Shown: positions 1 through 7,185, numbered from the stretch's first letter. The stretch: 16,493 nucleotides of DNA from an uncultured Oscillospiraceae bacterium (GCA_902492045.1 CABUKB010000021.1:1-16493), one strand, 5' to 3'. Program-made: numbers and translations. Notes: generated by a model from the sequence alone, not told the origin.

Positions 1-2
1 AA

Positions 3-230
3 GAAGATACGGTGATCCCGGCGACCGGCGAAAAGCCGACCGACCCGACGGATCCAACCGATCCAACCGACCCGACCGATCCCACCGAACCTTCGGACAC
101 GTCGGACCCGGATGACGAAGGTCCGGACACGGGTGTGTATACGAACGTGCTGCTGGCGGTGGCGCTGATTGCGGCGGCGGGCACGGCGATGGGCACGGCG
201 GTGTATGTACAGAAGAAGAAAGCCCGCTAA
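3..230 (+). CDS. C-terminal end of a wall-anchored surface protein (partial)
   Basis: The reading frame is open from the left edge, so only the last 75 or so residues are present. A Thr-Asp-Pro repeat of about six units (about 38-96) forms a stiff, acidic linker of the kind that spans the cell wall. It is followed by Gly-Pro-Asp-Thr-Gly, a hydrophobic stretch of about 20 residues (VLLAVALIAAAG...) and a basic tail KKKAR. That order (LPXTG-like pentapeptide, membrane segment, positive tail) is the classical sortase sorting signal, here with GPDTG instead of LPXTG. The protein is therefore probably exported and covalently linked to peptidoglycan. Nothing can be said about its N-terminal function. 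A strong terminator follows directly. Confidence 0.75.
   Translation, partial: EDTVIPATGEKPTDPTDPTDPTDPTDPTEPSDTSDPDDEGPDTGVYTNVLLAVALIAAAGTAMGTAVYVQKKKAR
38..96 (+). repeat. Short tandem repeat coding for Thr-Asp-Pro units
   Basis: Nine-base units of the form ACC-GAC/GAT-CCN repeat about six times and end in TEP. The third base varies between units, which suggests selection on the protein sequence and not a recent DNA-level expansion. Confidence 0.8.
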
Positions 231-244
231 GACCTGAAAATGAA

Positions 245-281
245 AAAACACCGGCCTCTTCGTGAGGCCGGTGTTTTCTTG
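245..281 (+). terminator. Rho-independent terminator of the surface protein gene
   Basis: A perfect 14-bp stem (245-258 with 264-277) around a 5-nt loop TTCGT, with a T-rich right arm ending in TTTTCTT. It begins 14 nt after the stop codon of the surface protein gene. The A run on the left arm would also let it work from the minus strand. Confidence 0.9.
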
Positions 282-316
282 TGAAACGGGGGAATGGCAA
301 GCCAATCGGTGTAATG

Positions 317-342
317 CCCCCGCCTTTTGAGAAAGGCGGGGG
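317..342. repeat. Perfect 11-bp inverted repeat
   Basis: CCCCCGCCTTT (317-327) and its exact reverse complement (332-342) are separated by 4 nt, then followed by further G-rich sequence. There is no adjacent T run, so I do not call it a terminator. It lies at the decayed end of the pseudogene described next. Confidence 0.6.
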
Positions 343-352
343 CGGGGGAGGA

Positions 353-685
353 GGCTTTTTCCTCCGAGGCGAAGGCGGCTGCGTTGCGGTCCATCCACGG
401 GTTTTCCAAATACGGACGGAACGCCGTCTCAAAATCGCCGGGGAGAGGGGATTCCGTTCCTCTTATACGGTCACGCCTGACGATTGTGGAAACCGGGCCA
501 CCAGTCAAATGCGTGTAAACGCCGTGTAAACGGCGGCCGTCCAACGGAGAAAGCCCGGTCAAGTGGGCTTCCTTGCGGCTTTGGAGACCGTTCTTTTCGC
601 CGATGCCGGACCAGAGGAAATCGAAATGGCGGGACATCGGCCGACAGGCCCAGGGCGGTCAATTTGACCATCCTTTTCTCACAGG
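353..685 (-). pseudogene. Decayed third copy of the SurA-N-like exported protein gene
   Basis: No open frame covers this stretch, but on the minus strand it aligns with the intact gene at 2352-2954. The 5' end matches closely (minus-strand bases around 655-680, coding MVKLTAL; compare IVKLATL). The segment around 605-635 keeps GAGGAAATCGAAATGGCG. Read in another frame, the middle gives RDRIRGTES, LPGDFETAF and ASEEKA, matching RDRIKGTEF, LPDDFETEF and YLEEKG of the intact protein. Homology therefore runs through at least two frames, so indels have broken it. The start codon appears lost through a 3-nt deletion. The 3' half of the gene is missing. It sits directly downstream of the lipoprotein gene, at the end of the paralog cluster. 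Confidence 0.85.
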
Positions 686-737
686 AGAAGCCCGCTTGGA
701 GGCTGGCCCCCCGGTCTTCGCTGCGGACAGGCCGGGA

Positions 738-1445
738 TTACCCCGTCACCTCGGCCTGCTCATACAACTCATCCATATAGGACGAAAAAGCCTCGGCTTT
801 CACATCCTCGCTTTCGTTGGCCAGTCCCTTTTCATTGGCCAGGGCCTTCGTGACCTCCTGCTCGGCCTCCCGGATATAAAACGAGTACGCCAGATAGGAT
901 TCCGCGTATTCGTCGTAGGTCATGCCCAGATCGTCTAAAAACGCCTCGAACAACGCGATGGATTCGTCCTTATCCGTGCCATCACCGGAGGAAAGCGTTT
1001 GTTTGAGATTGTCGGTATACGCTTTGGCGTCTTGGATGCATTCCTGGACCGACAGGCTCACCCCCCGCCTGGAGGCCTCCTGCTCCAGAAGGGTATCCTT
1101 TACCAGTGACTCGATAACGGCGTTACGGGTATTTTCACTCCTGGCGGTTTGGTATGCCGCCATTTTCTCATCGTACTGTTCTTGTGTGAGCAACTGGTTC
1201 TGGTAGTCAGCCTCGATCCGTTGTTTTGTGAGTTCCAGATACCGATCCTGAAACTCCACATAGGCGTCCACATAGGATTGATCAAAAAACGTGGGTTTCC
1301 CATTGACCGTTGATAAAGGCTGAAAATCGCTCTTTTGATAAAACGCCGCGTTTTGTTCTGTCGGAGTGGCCCCGCATGAGGCCAGGCTGAAACAGACCAC
1401 CACGCTTACCATACCGGCCAGCCATGTTCGAATAGTTTGCTTCAT
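738..1445 (-). CDS. SurA-N-like lipoprotein (foldase or chaperone type)
   Basis: A 235-residue exported lipoprotein. The N-terminus has basic residues, a hydrophobic core and the lipobox Leu-Ala-Ser-Cys at about residues 21-24, so Cys24 should carry the lipid anchor on the outer face of the membrane. The mature part is mostly helical and acidic. It starts with STVNGKPTF, like the N-terminal strand of SurA/PrsA-type proteins, continues with NAVIESLVKDTLLEQEASRRGVS (the typical SurA_N helix pair) and has a late GMTYDEYAESYLAYSF segment like the GLTxEEFxxxL motif. No parvulin PPIase domain is visible, so it would be a chaperone-like protein without isomerase activity. AGGAGG stands 8 nt before the ATG. 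It follows the paralog at 1488-2108 by 42 nt, probably in one transcript. Exact role unknown. Confidence 0.75.
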   Translation of the reverse strand: MKQTIRTWLAGMVSVVVCFSLASCGATPTEQNAAFYQKSDFQPLSTVNGKPTFFDQSYVDAYVEFQDRYLELTKQRIEADYQNQLLTQEQYDEKMAAYQTARSENTRNAVIESLVKDTLLEQEASRRGVSLSVQECIQDAKAYTDNLKQTLSSGDGTDKDESIALFEAFLDDLGMTYDEYAESYLAYSFYIREAEQEVTKALANEKGLANESEDVKAEAFSSYMDELYEQAEVTG

Positions 1446-1487
1446 TCTAGTTCCCTCCTAAAGAATGGTATCGAACACCCCTCTTGT

Positions 1488-2108
1488 TTACACCGCGAGT
1501 TCGAGATTTTTTTCCGCCGCGAAGGCCTCGACGCGTTTGACCGCGTCGGGGTTGAACCGGATTTCCGGCAGCTCTGCCACGATCTCTTCGACATAGGCGT
1601 CGATTTTGTCAACCAATACATAGGGATCGGTTTCCCCCGGATTTTCTGCAACGGCCTTTGGCGCCATCATCTGCACATAACGGGACTGGATTTCGGTATG
1701 AAGCATCATGCGGTATAAACTATCCGCCAGTTCTTCACGGGTGAGGTTCCAGCTTCGCAACTGTTCCGTCAATTCGGGGCTGTCATCGTCTGCCTTTTCC
1801 AGACTTTCCCGGCGGATTTCCTTTTCATACCCCTCGGGCAGATCGTATTCGGTGCCCCGGATCTGCTCCCGCATGACCTTGACCGATGCGACGGCGTACG
1901 TCAGTTCGCGGAGATCCGCCGTCGTCTGGTTGAGCAACACGCAGCTTTTGATTTCGGTCTCCAGTTCTTCTTCCGAAACGGTGATTTCCCCGACCTGGGC
2001 CGCATAGGCCTTGGGACCGGCCAGGAAGAAGACCGCCGCCACCACCGCCAGTACGCCAAGCCCGGCCAGCGTGCTCCAGAGGAGCCGCTTCGAGATCCGC
2101 TTTTCCAT
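1488..2108 (-). CDS. Membrane-anchored SurA-N-like protein, paralog 2
   Basis: 206 residues. A basic start (EKRISKR) and a long hydrophobic segment at about 9-30 form a signal anchor or signal peptide (AYAA could be a cleavage site). Next come AQVGEITVSEEELE, the SurA_N-like first strand, and helices with VASVKVMREQIRGTEYDLP and NLTREELADSLYRMM. The C-terminus (VEEIVAELPEIRF, then NPDAVKRVEAFAA) is almost identical to that of the neighbour at 2352-2954, and so is the AQVGEITVSE segment; the middle differs strongly. No PPIase domain is present. A G6 run lies 6 nt before the ATG. It has its own leader of about 90 nt after the terminator of the gene upstream. Chaperone or extracytoplasmic immunity protein are both possible; I do not know the function. 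Confidence 0.7.
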   Translation of the reverse strand: MEKRISKRLLWSTLAGLGVLAVVAAVFFLAGPKAYAAQVGEITVSEEELETEIKSCVLLNQTTADLRELTYAVASVKVMREQIRGTEYDLPEGYEKEIRRESLEKADDDSPELTEQLRSWNLTREELADSLYRMMLHTEIQSRYVQMMAPKAVAENPGETDPYVLVDKIDAYVEEIVAELPEIRFNPDAVKRVEAFAAEKNLELAV

Positions 2109-2198
2109 GTCAGACCCCCCTTTTTTTTAAACACGGCGGTTCCCGCCAAGCCAAGGGTTTGCAAGCCGAAAAGTCTTTGAACAAGGGATTTCATTTGC

Positions 2199-2204
2199 AT
2201 TGTA
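2199..2204 (-). promoter_or_regulatory. Possible -10 box for paralog 2
   Basis: TACAAT on the minus strand, inside an otherwise gene-free 243-nt gap and downstream of the terminator at 2265-2289. I see no good -35 box at the right distance, so this is a weak call. Confidence 0.3.
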
Positions 2205-2264
2205 GCATAAATAGCGCCGAATGGCTATCCAAACATTCTCCGGCTTGAAAATTCATCACATGAG

Positions 2265-2289
2265 AAAAGGCCGCCCTTTGAGGGCGGCC
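2265..2289 (-). terminator. Rho-independent terminator after paralog 1
   Basis: On the minus strand a perfect 9-bp stem GGCCGCCCT/AGGGCGGCC with a 3-nt loop is followed directly by TTTTCTC. It lies 63 nt after the stop codon of the 2352-2954 gene and would close the transcript that starts at the large secreted protein. Confidence 0.88.
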
Positions 2290-2351
2290 ACCTGTCCTGC
2301 ATAGGCAATGGTCTTGATACACGGCAACCGCCAGGTTTCCGGCACACGGAC

Positions 2352-2954
2352 CTATTGGGCTAATTCGAGATTCATATCCGCCGCGAAAGCTTCGACACGT
2401 TTGACCGCGTCGGGGTTGAACCGGATTTCCGGCAGCTCTGCCACGATCTCTTCGACATATTGATAGACGCCTTCCAGCAGCACCTTTCCATCGGTCACAC
2501 CGGGATTTTCGTCGATAACCTGGGGCAACATCATATCGGCATAGCAACTGAATATTTCCGCATTCAATCGAATATGGTAGAGCATTTCTACCATGTCGTC
2601 ACGGGTAAACCCCTTTTCCTCCAAGTATAAGGCGGATTCGGCGTCGACGTCATTCAACTTGTCTTCAAAATACTGGCGAAACTCGGTCTCAAAATCGTCG
2701 GGGAGATCAAATTCCGTCCCTTTTATACGGTCTCGCATGACTTTTGTAGCAACAAGGTCATAAACCAGTTCGTTTAAATCGACAGTCGTCTCTCCGGAGA
2801 AAGCCTGGTCGATCAATTTGGCTCTTATTTCGTCTTCCGAAACGGTGATTTCCCCGACCTGGGCCGCCGAAACCGGGACAGAGGAAATCGAAATGGCGAT
2901 AAGAGCGGCTGTCAATAGTGCTAAGGTTGCCAATTTGACTATCCTTTTCTTCAT
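2352..2954 (-). CDS. Exported SurA-N-like protein, paralog 1
   Basis: 200 residues with a clear signal peptide: KKR, a hydrophobic core up to about residue 27, then VSAA as a likely cleavage site. The mature protein begins AQVGEITVSEDEI, followed by LVYDLVATKVMRDRIKGTEF, DDFETEFRQYFEDKL and GFTRDDMVEMLYHIRL. This is the helix arrangement of the SurA/PrsA N-terminal domain, without a PPIase domain. Gly-Gly-Ala-Gly-Gly in GGGGAGGAA stands 6 nt before the ATG at 2954. Only 15 nt separate it from the stop of the 875-residue secreted protein, so the two are almost certainly co-transcribed and probably translationally coupled. That position suits a dedicated chaperone or an immunity protein for the large protein; this is inference. 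Confidence 0.72.
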   Translation of the reverse strand: MKKRIVKLATLALLTAALIAISISSVPVSAAQVGEITVSEDEIRAKLIDQAFSGETTVDLNELVYDLVATKVMRDRIKGTEFDLPDDFETEFRQYFEDKLNDVDAESALYLEEKGFTRDDMVEMLYHIRLNAEIFSCYADMMLPQVIDENPGVTDGKVLLEGVYQYVEEIVAELPEIRFNPDAVKRVEAFAADMNLELAQ

Positions 2955-2969
2955 ACAGAGTTCCTCCCC

Positions 2970-5597
2970 TCAAATTACCGCGTAACCGTTTACTTTATAG
3001 GGCTTCGCCAAGGAATAGTATGCCAAAGTATTTAGACAGTTAACACCCATTTTTAGAATAGTATTCCATTTATCCCCGTATACGTTATCGCCGATTGGAG
3101 TATATTCATAATCGTAGACATCGCGAACATAAATTTGATATGTCGCAGTTCCACTTTTATTTACAGTAGCCATTCCCCAAAAATCGCATTTATTAATAGC
3201 TAATACCCAGTCTGATGTTCCTGGCAGGTCATTAACAATCGGTAGCACCTCTTTCTTGCCGAATGAAAAAGAGGTGTTTTTAGCAAGCAAAATGCCATAG
3301 CTATTTAGTAAATCATTCTTTACGCTCGTTCTATAGCTATCAATTTCTGAAGAGTTAGTAATAAAGGATTCCGGGATTGTATATGGATCGCCAGAACATT
3401 CCAGATAATGCAAAAGCATATCTGATGCAACAGGATAGTCATCTGCCACAGATCTGACAGCAGCCATAATAATCTCTCTTTCCAGAAGAAGAGTTTTAAA
3501 GTTTTCCGATTCTGTGATAGGATTCCATTGATCATATCCGTCCATTGCGGCTTCCCATCGATCGGCAAATCCCCCATCCGGCATCGATGTGACAAGGCGG
3601 CTGCAGGTGGAAGTCTCGATTCGGTCCAAATACCAGCGCATCTGCGGGGCGCTGCTGTCCCACGACCAGATTTGAAGGGGCACCTTGTTGGCCTTGCTGG
3701 GGCCTTCTATATCCAACGCCTTTTTTGAACTCTCACCGCACTGCGGCATCAATCGATAGGTTGAGTCGCCATTTGCCAAAATCCTCCAACGCTGCGCTGG
3801 CGTGTTGTTATTGGTGGTAACCTGTAAATTCAGTCCATCCGTGTTTCCAGCGTTCGGAACATCCAGCCGAAGGTTTTGATTATGAGCAGGCGTTAAGCTG
3901 TACAATCCATTCCCCTCATACACAATTCGCCAGCGTTGATTGGTACCTTTGTTCAGATCGCATTGTATGACCGGGGTGCCGGCGCCGCCAAAATTGGTAA
4001 CATCCATGTATTTCTCGCTGTACGCACTGCGAACAAAGTAATACTCTCCGCTTATAATTCCCGATGTGGGCGTAATGCTGTACGGATTGTAGTTGATGAG
4101 GAGATAAGGCTTGGTGGTATTTGTTTGTGTGTCGGTGCCGTGTTCGGAGGAACAAATGGAATTGTAATCGGACAGGCTTTCATCCATATATTTAACGTAA
4201 AACCCATAATTGTTATGCGTTCCATTGACATTGTCCCTATACATGTCCTGAATCGCTTCCGTAACCCCAAATACATACTTGCCGCCGGCGGCACAGGCGA
4301 AATTGATCAGATACCCACTCGGTCCCGGCCAGGCAACTGTCGCGGTATCCCAATCACTCAACGCACGATACAAGTACATTCCCTGCCACGTGCTGGTGCC
4401 GGAAGGAGTAGACAGCGACAATGTAGCACTGGTTATGATCCCGTTAATAGTAGGCATATCCACAAACTTTACCAAACCCCGGCATTTCTTTTCCGTGGAA
4501 TTCCGGTTGCCAATATACATGCGGTCAAGATTCCCACGGGTGACGGCTCCGCTGGTGGTCGATCCTTCGAAAATATAGGTGTCCTTTGTGTTGGCTGCGT
4601 TGTTGATTGGATATACGGTCGGATCTACCGTGACGGGATAGACCCGGGCTTCATCCTGAAGCCAATTCAGATCGGGTGTAACAGTCAGCTTCCAAGCACG
4701 GCCATCCCGCTCAAAAGACACAGCAATATCCGAACTGGTCTCCCCCGCAGCATCCGTCATATAGGGGGCCGCAATACGAAATATCTCCTCCCCTTCTTCA
4801 TCCGAGATGGCTATATCACCGTATTCCAGAACAGATGGCGAAAGACCCGCCGACAACGTCAGCAGACTGGTGTAAGAGACAACTCCGTCAGGTGCCTCAT
4901 CCAGAAGAAAATCCTCTTTGACCTTTAGAGGTGTCACGGTAAAGCGAACGTCCGCATCATTTGCAGCCAGGTTGTGGTAAACAAGCGCGCTGATCGCTTT
5001 ATCGGCTGTTATTTCTTCGGAATCCCATACCGTAACGGGTTCCGGATCGGATATCTCGATCAATTCCGCCTGAACCCCCGTCAACGGTACGTCCGTCCGA
5101 CTATTATTCGTATTTCCGGCTGTTTTCACTTTAACAGAATCATCCTTCTCGGATAAAAGTTTCCATGATAGGGTATGCCCTTTGCTCTCCAATGTTACCA
5201 AATCCGCACCGCCCGCGCCGGGGGCCTTGGCAAAGAGCACGTCAAACAAACCATCTCGGTTTTTGTAAACTGCACGTTGATTGTCATCGGTTGTTTCAAA
5301 TAATTGATTGTCAATTTCGTTCCACTCGCCTGTTCCTGTGTCTTGATAATGCACCGGGACAGCATATGTGGCAACCGTGTAGGAACCATCGCTTCTAAGA
5401 AAATGCTTTTCATATTTTCCCCTCAGCGAAAGGTCCTCCTGTACAATAACCGGTTCCCCATGGAGTACCGATTCGTGGTCCGATTGATATTCTTTTGATC
5501 CCGTTGCGGACGAATGCAAGCTCATTGTTAGAGAAAAACAAAAGCTCATCAGGGCGAGCGCGGATATGATCGGTAATCTCGATTTTCTTCGACGCAC
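2970..5597 (-). CDS. Large secreted protein: DNRLRE-like domain, ricin-type beta-trefoil, variable C-terminal domain (toxin candidate)
   Basis: 875 residues, GTG start. Signal peptide about 1-32 (RRRKSR, hydrophobic core). Residues about 60-130 (VHYQDTGTGEWNEIDNQLF) resemble the N-terminal region of clostridial wall-associated and Rhs-like proteins. Residues about 325-505 look like a DNRLRE domain (DTYIFEGSTTSG, IGNRNSTEKKCRGLVKF, then a beta-rich part ending PYLLINYNP). Residues about 515-660 are a ricin-type carbohydrate-binding trefoil with three QxW-type repeats (NQRW 553, AQRW 601, QMRW 652). Residues about 660-875 form a separate domain that I cannot assign with certainty; its DNA is clearly AT-richer. 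It has HYLECSGDP, a beta segment GTATYQIYVRDVYDYEY and the end PYKVNGYAVI, distantly like colicin M. AGAAGGG lies 13 nt before the GTG. Heads an operon with paralog 1. Confidence 0.8.
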   Translation of the reverse strand: MRRRKSRLPIISALALMSFCFSLTMSLHSSATGSKEYQSDHESVLHGEPVIVQEDLSLRGKYEKHFLRSDGSYTVATYAVPVHYQDTGTGEWNEIDNQLFETTDDNQRAVYKNRDGLFDVLFAKAPGAGGADLVTLESKGHTLSWKLLSEKDDSVKVKTAGNTNNSRTDVPLTGVQAELIEISDPEPVTVWDSEEITADKAISALVYHNLAANDADVRFTVTPLKVKEDFLLDEAPDGVVSYTSLLTLSAGLSPSVLEYGDIAISDEEGEEIFRIAAPYMTDAAGETSSDIAVSFERDGRAWKLTVTPDLNWLQDEARVYPVTVDPTVYPINNAANTKDTYIFEGSTTSGAVTRGNLDRMYIGNRNSTEKKCRGLVKFVDMPTINGIITSATLSLSTPSGTSTWQGMYLYRALSDWDTATVAWPGPSGYLINFACAAGGKYVFGVTEAIQDMYRDNVNGTHNNYGFYVKYMDESLSDYNSICSSEHGTDTQTNTTKPYLLINYNPYSITPTSGIISGEYYFVRSAYSEKYMDVTNFGGAGTPVIQCDLNKGTNQRWRIVYEGNGLYSLTPAHNQNLRLDVPNAGNTDGLNLQVTTNNNTPAQRWRILANGDSTYRLMPQCGESSKKALDIEGPSKANKVPLQIWSWDSSAPQMRWYLDRIETSTCSRLVTSMPDGGFADRWEAAMDGYDQWNPITESENFKTLLLEREIIMAAVRSVADDYPVASDMLLHYLECSGDPYTIPESFITNSSEIDSYRTSVKNDLLNSYGILLAKNTSFSFGKKEVLPIVNDLPGTSDWVLAINKCDFWGMATVNKSGTATYQIYVRDVYDYEYTPIGDNVYGDKWNTILKMGVNCLNTLAYYSLAKPYKVNGYAVI

Positions 5598-5643
5598 GCT
5601 TATTGCACATCCCTTCTACAAAAAATTATTATAATATATAATT

Positions 5644-5688
5644 TATTTACATTATAAAGTAAATATATGTTAAAAGTAAATGTAAATA
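5644..5688 (-). promoter_or_regulatory. Promoter of the large secreted protein gene, framed by an inverted repeat
   Basis: On the minus strand -35 TTTACT (5675-5680), an 18-nt spacer and -10 TATAAT (5651-5656). Exact 10-bp inverted arms TATTTACATT (5644-5653) and AATGTAAATA (5679-5688) overlap both boxes. This placement is typical of a repressor operator. The start site would lie near 5644, giving a leader of roughly 45 nt. The pentamer TTTAC/GTAAA occurs four times in this 45-bp stretch. Confidence 0.6.
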
Positions 5689-5790
5689 ATGCACATAAAA
5701 TTGACCGAATATCTATGCATTCTTTTCGGAGGCCAGATCCGACCCGCGAAAACCGACCCGCAGGCCCTTTGATTTGTATAACCAGGCCAT

Positions 5791-5825
5791 AAAAAAACGG
5801 AGCAAGCCACGGTTTGCTTGCTCCG
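5791..5825 (-). terminator. Rho-independent terminator of the kinase-like gene
   Basis: On the minus strand a perfect 10-bp stem CGGAGCAAGC/GCTTGCTCCG with an 8-nt loop is followed by seven T residues. It begins about 15 nt after the stop codon of the 5840-6466 gene. Confidence 0.93.
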
Positions 5826-5839
5826 AAGGGGGAGGGGAC

Positions 5840-6466
5840 TTACACTGGTTCTTTCATCCCGGCAAAATCGAGGATCAGCCTGGTGGTGTTGTCGAGGTTG
5901 ATGGCGCCGCTATCCACCATAAGGTGATAGCTCTCCATCGCGCCCCACTTCTTATTTGAATAAAAATTGTAATAGCTGGCCCGCCGTTTATCGGTTTTCC
6001 GGGCGCGCGCCTCCGCCTCCCGAACCGAAATATTCTCGTATTCGGCCACCCGGGCGGCGCGTTTTTTCAGATCCGCATAGATGAACACGTTGACGAGATG
6101 GGGATAGTGCGCCAGGGCATAGTCCGCACAGCGCCCCACCATGACGCAGCCGCCCTGTTCGGCGAGTTTTTTGATCGTGTCCATCTGCGCGAGAAAGACC
6201 TTGTGGTTGAGGGGCAGGTTGAAGGACGCGGTGTTCATGTCCCCCACCGCATAGGCGCCCATTGACAGGGAATACAGCAGGCTGTTGGTGGGCACTTCGT
6301 CGTAATTTTCAAACAGTTCGCGGGGCATGCCGCTCTCCTGCGCGGCGTGGGTAAGCAGTTCTTTGTCATAGAATGGAACGCCGAGTTCTTCGGCAATCCG
6401 GCGGCCGACCTGCCGTCCTCCGCTGCCGTATTGCCGGCCGATGGTGATGATGGTTTTGGGATTCAT
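5840..6466 (-). CDS. Cytidylate kinase-like family protein
   Basis: 208 residues, the usual size of this stand-alone family in Firmicutes. The N-terminus has ITIGRQYGSGGRQVGRRIAEELG, a P-loop variant (residues about 7-29) typical of the cytidylate-kinase-like family; then PFYDKELL, matching the F-Y-D-K-E motif that follows in CMP-kinase folds. GCVMVGRCADYAL (about 107-119) is the second core strand, and VNVFIYADLKKRAARV is the strand leading to the LID-type arginines. DKRRASYYNFYSNKKWG is also typical for these proteins. It presumably phosphorylates a nucleoside monophosphate or similar small molecule in the cytoplasm, but the real substrate of this family is not established. True cmk proteins have a different P-loop and an NMP-binding insert, so I do not call it cmk. 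AAGGAGG lies 8 nt before the ATG; single-gene transcript. Confidence 0.87.
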   Translation of the reverse strand: MNPKTIITIGRQYGSGGRQVGRRIAEELGVPFYDKELLTHAAQESGMPRELFENYDEVPTNSLLYSLSMGAYAVGDMNTASFNLPLNHKVFLAQMDTIKKLAEQGGCVMVGRCADYALAHYPHLVNVFIYADLKKRAARVAEYENISVREAEARARKTDKRRASYYNFYSNKKWGAMESYHLMVDSGAINLDNTTRLILDFAGMKEPV

Positions 6467-6570
6467 GCGGCATCCTCCTTATTCCAATATCCCGTTCAGC
6501 CGGTTTCGCAGACGCCCCACCCGCTGTCCAGCCGGGGAGAATCTCGCGGATGCCGGCGGAATCTACCCCT

Positions 6571-6599
6571 ATTATACGGCAAAACAGCGCCATTGTACA
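6571..6599 (-). promoter_or_regulatory. Promoter of the kinase-like gene
   Basis: Minus strand: -35 TGTACA (6594-6599, four of six consensus bases), 17-nt spacer, -10 TATAAT (6571-6576, perfect). Leader length to the ATG is about 100 nt. Confidence 0.7.
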
Positions 6600-7130
6600 C
6601 CATCTGACGGGAAAAATCCGGACAGCCATGAAATCCGGGTCCGCGCATTGGCACGGCGGCGGGGACGGCCCGAGGCCGCCTGGCAGGACAAACCATCGCG
6701 GCGGGACGGCCCCTTCTCAAGGGCCGGGCCAGAGCCGCTTATTCCAAGCCGCCGACAAACCGAAGACCACAAAAGGGTTCGGCCCTATTTGAAAGCTCCA
6801 ATTCTTTTATGTGTTCCCAGTTGTTTCAAAGCCTTGCGTTCCAAGGAATGTTCGTGTCGTAGGAACACAAAAGGGAATTGGAAGTTTTGAAAAGAGCGTG
6901 GGGGGAAGGGCGCGCTGGGTCCCGCCGGAGGCTTATCGAAACCGCGCGCCGGGAGGGGACGCGCCTCCCGGAGATGACGCCGGGGGAGACGTTGGGGAAG
7001 AGACGGGGAAGACGCTGGGGGCAGGGCGGGGGCCAGGAGCCGGGCGCCCACCGGCAGGGACGGGCACGCGGCCCGGCGGAAACACAAGGCGCACGGCGGC
7101 GGGCCACTCATCGCCGGGGATTCCGACAGA
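6600..7130. other. Gene-free, GC-rich stretch
   Basis: About 530 nt between the kinase-like gene promoter and the terminator of the ribosomal operon. Frames here are long only because of high GC content; they show low-complexity Pro/Arg/Gly translations without any recognisable domain or ribosome binding site. The stretch holds a 105-nt imperfect inverted repeat (6788-6892) and a smaller perfect hairpin CCGGGAGG/CCTCCCGG (6949-6971). Otherwise I see nothing in it. Confidence 0.6.
6788..6892. repeat. 105-nt imperfect inverted repeat (MITE-like or structured RNA)
   Basis: The left arm (6788-6817) and right arm (6862-6892) are about 30 nt each and complementary except for a few mismatches and a 2-nt bulge; shared cores are CCAATTC and TGTTCC with TTTT between. 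The 44-nt middle contains a further small hairpin CCTTG/CAAGG (6832-6846). Base composition is AT-richer than the flanks. No target-site duplication was clear to me, so the mobile-element reading is unproven. Confidence 0.5.
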
Positions 7131-7171
7131 TAAAAAGCCCGCCCTGTGCCAAATTGGCACAGAACGGGCTT
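7131..7171 (-). terminator. Terminator of the rpsF-ssb-rpsR operon
   Basis: On the minus strand a 16-bp stem (7156-7171 with 7135-7150) that contains two adjacent G-U pairs, loop of 5 nt, then TTTTTA. It starts about 15 nt after the rpsR stop codon. Confidence 0.92.
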
Positions 7172-7185
7172 GCGGGGGGCTGGAA

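Noticed and set aside
3936..4928. 330-residue plus-strand frame
   Set aside because: It lies fully antisense to the large secreted protein, whose domains are clear; no start signals or recognisable motifs.
5840..6466. Housekeeping cytidylate kinase (cmk)
   Set aside because: The P-loop GRQYGSGGR and the general layout fit the stand-alone cytidylate-kinase-like family, not canonical Cmk.
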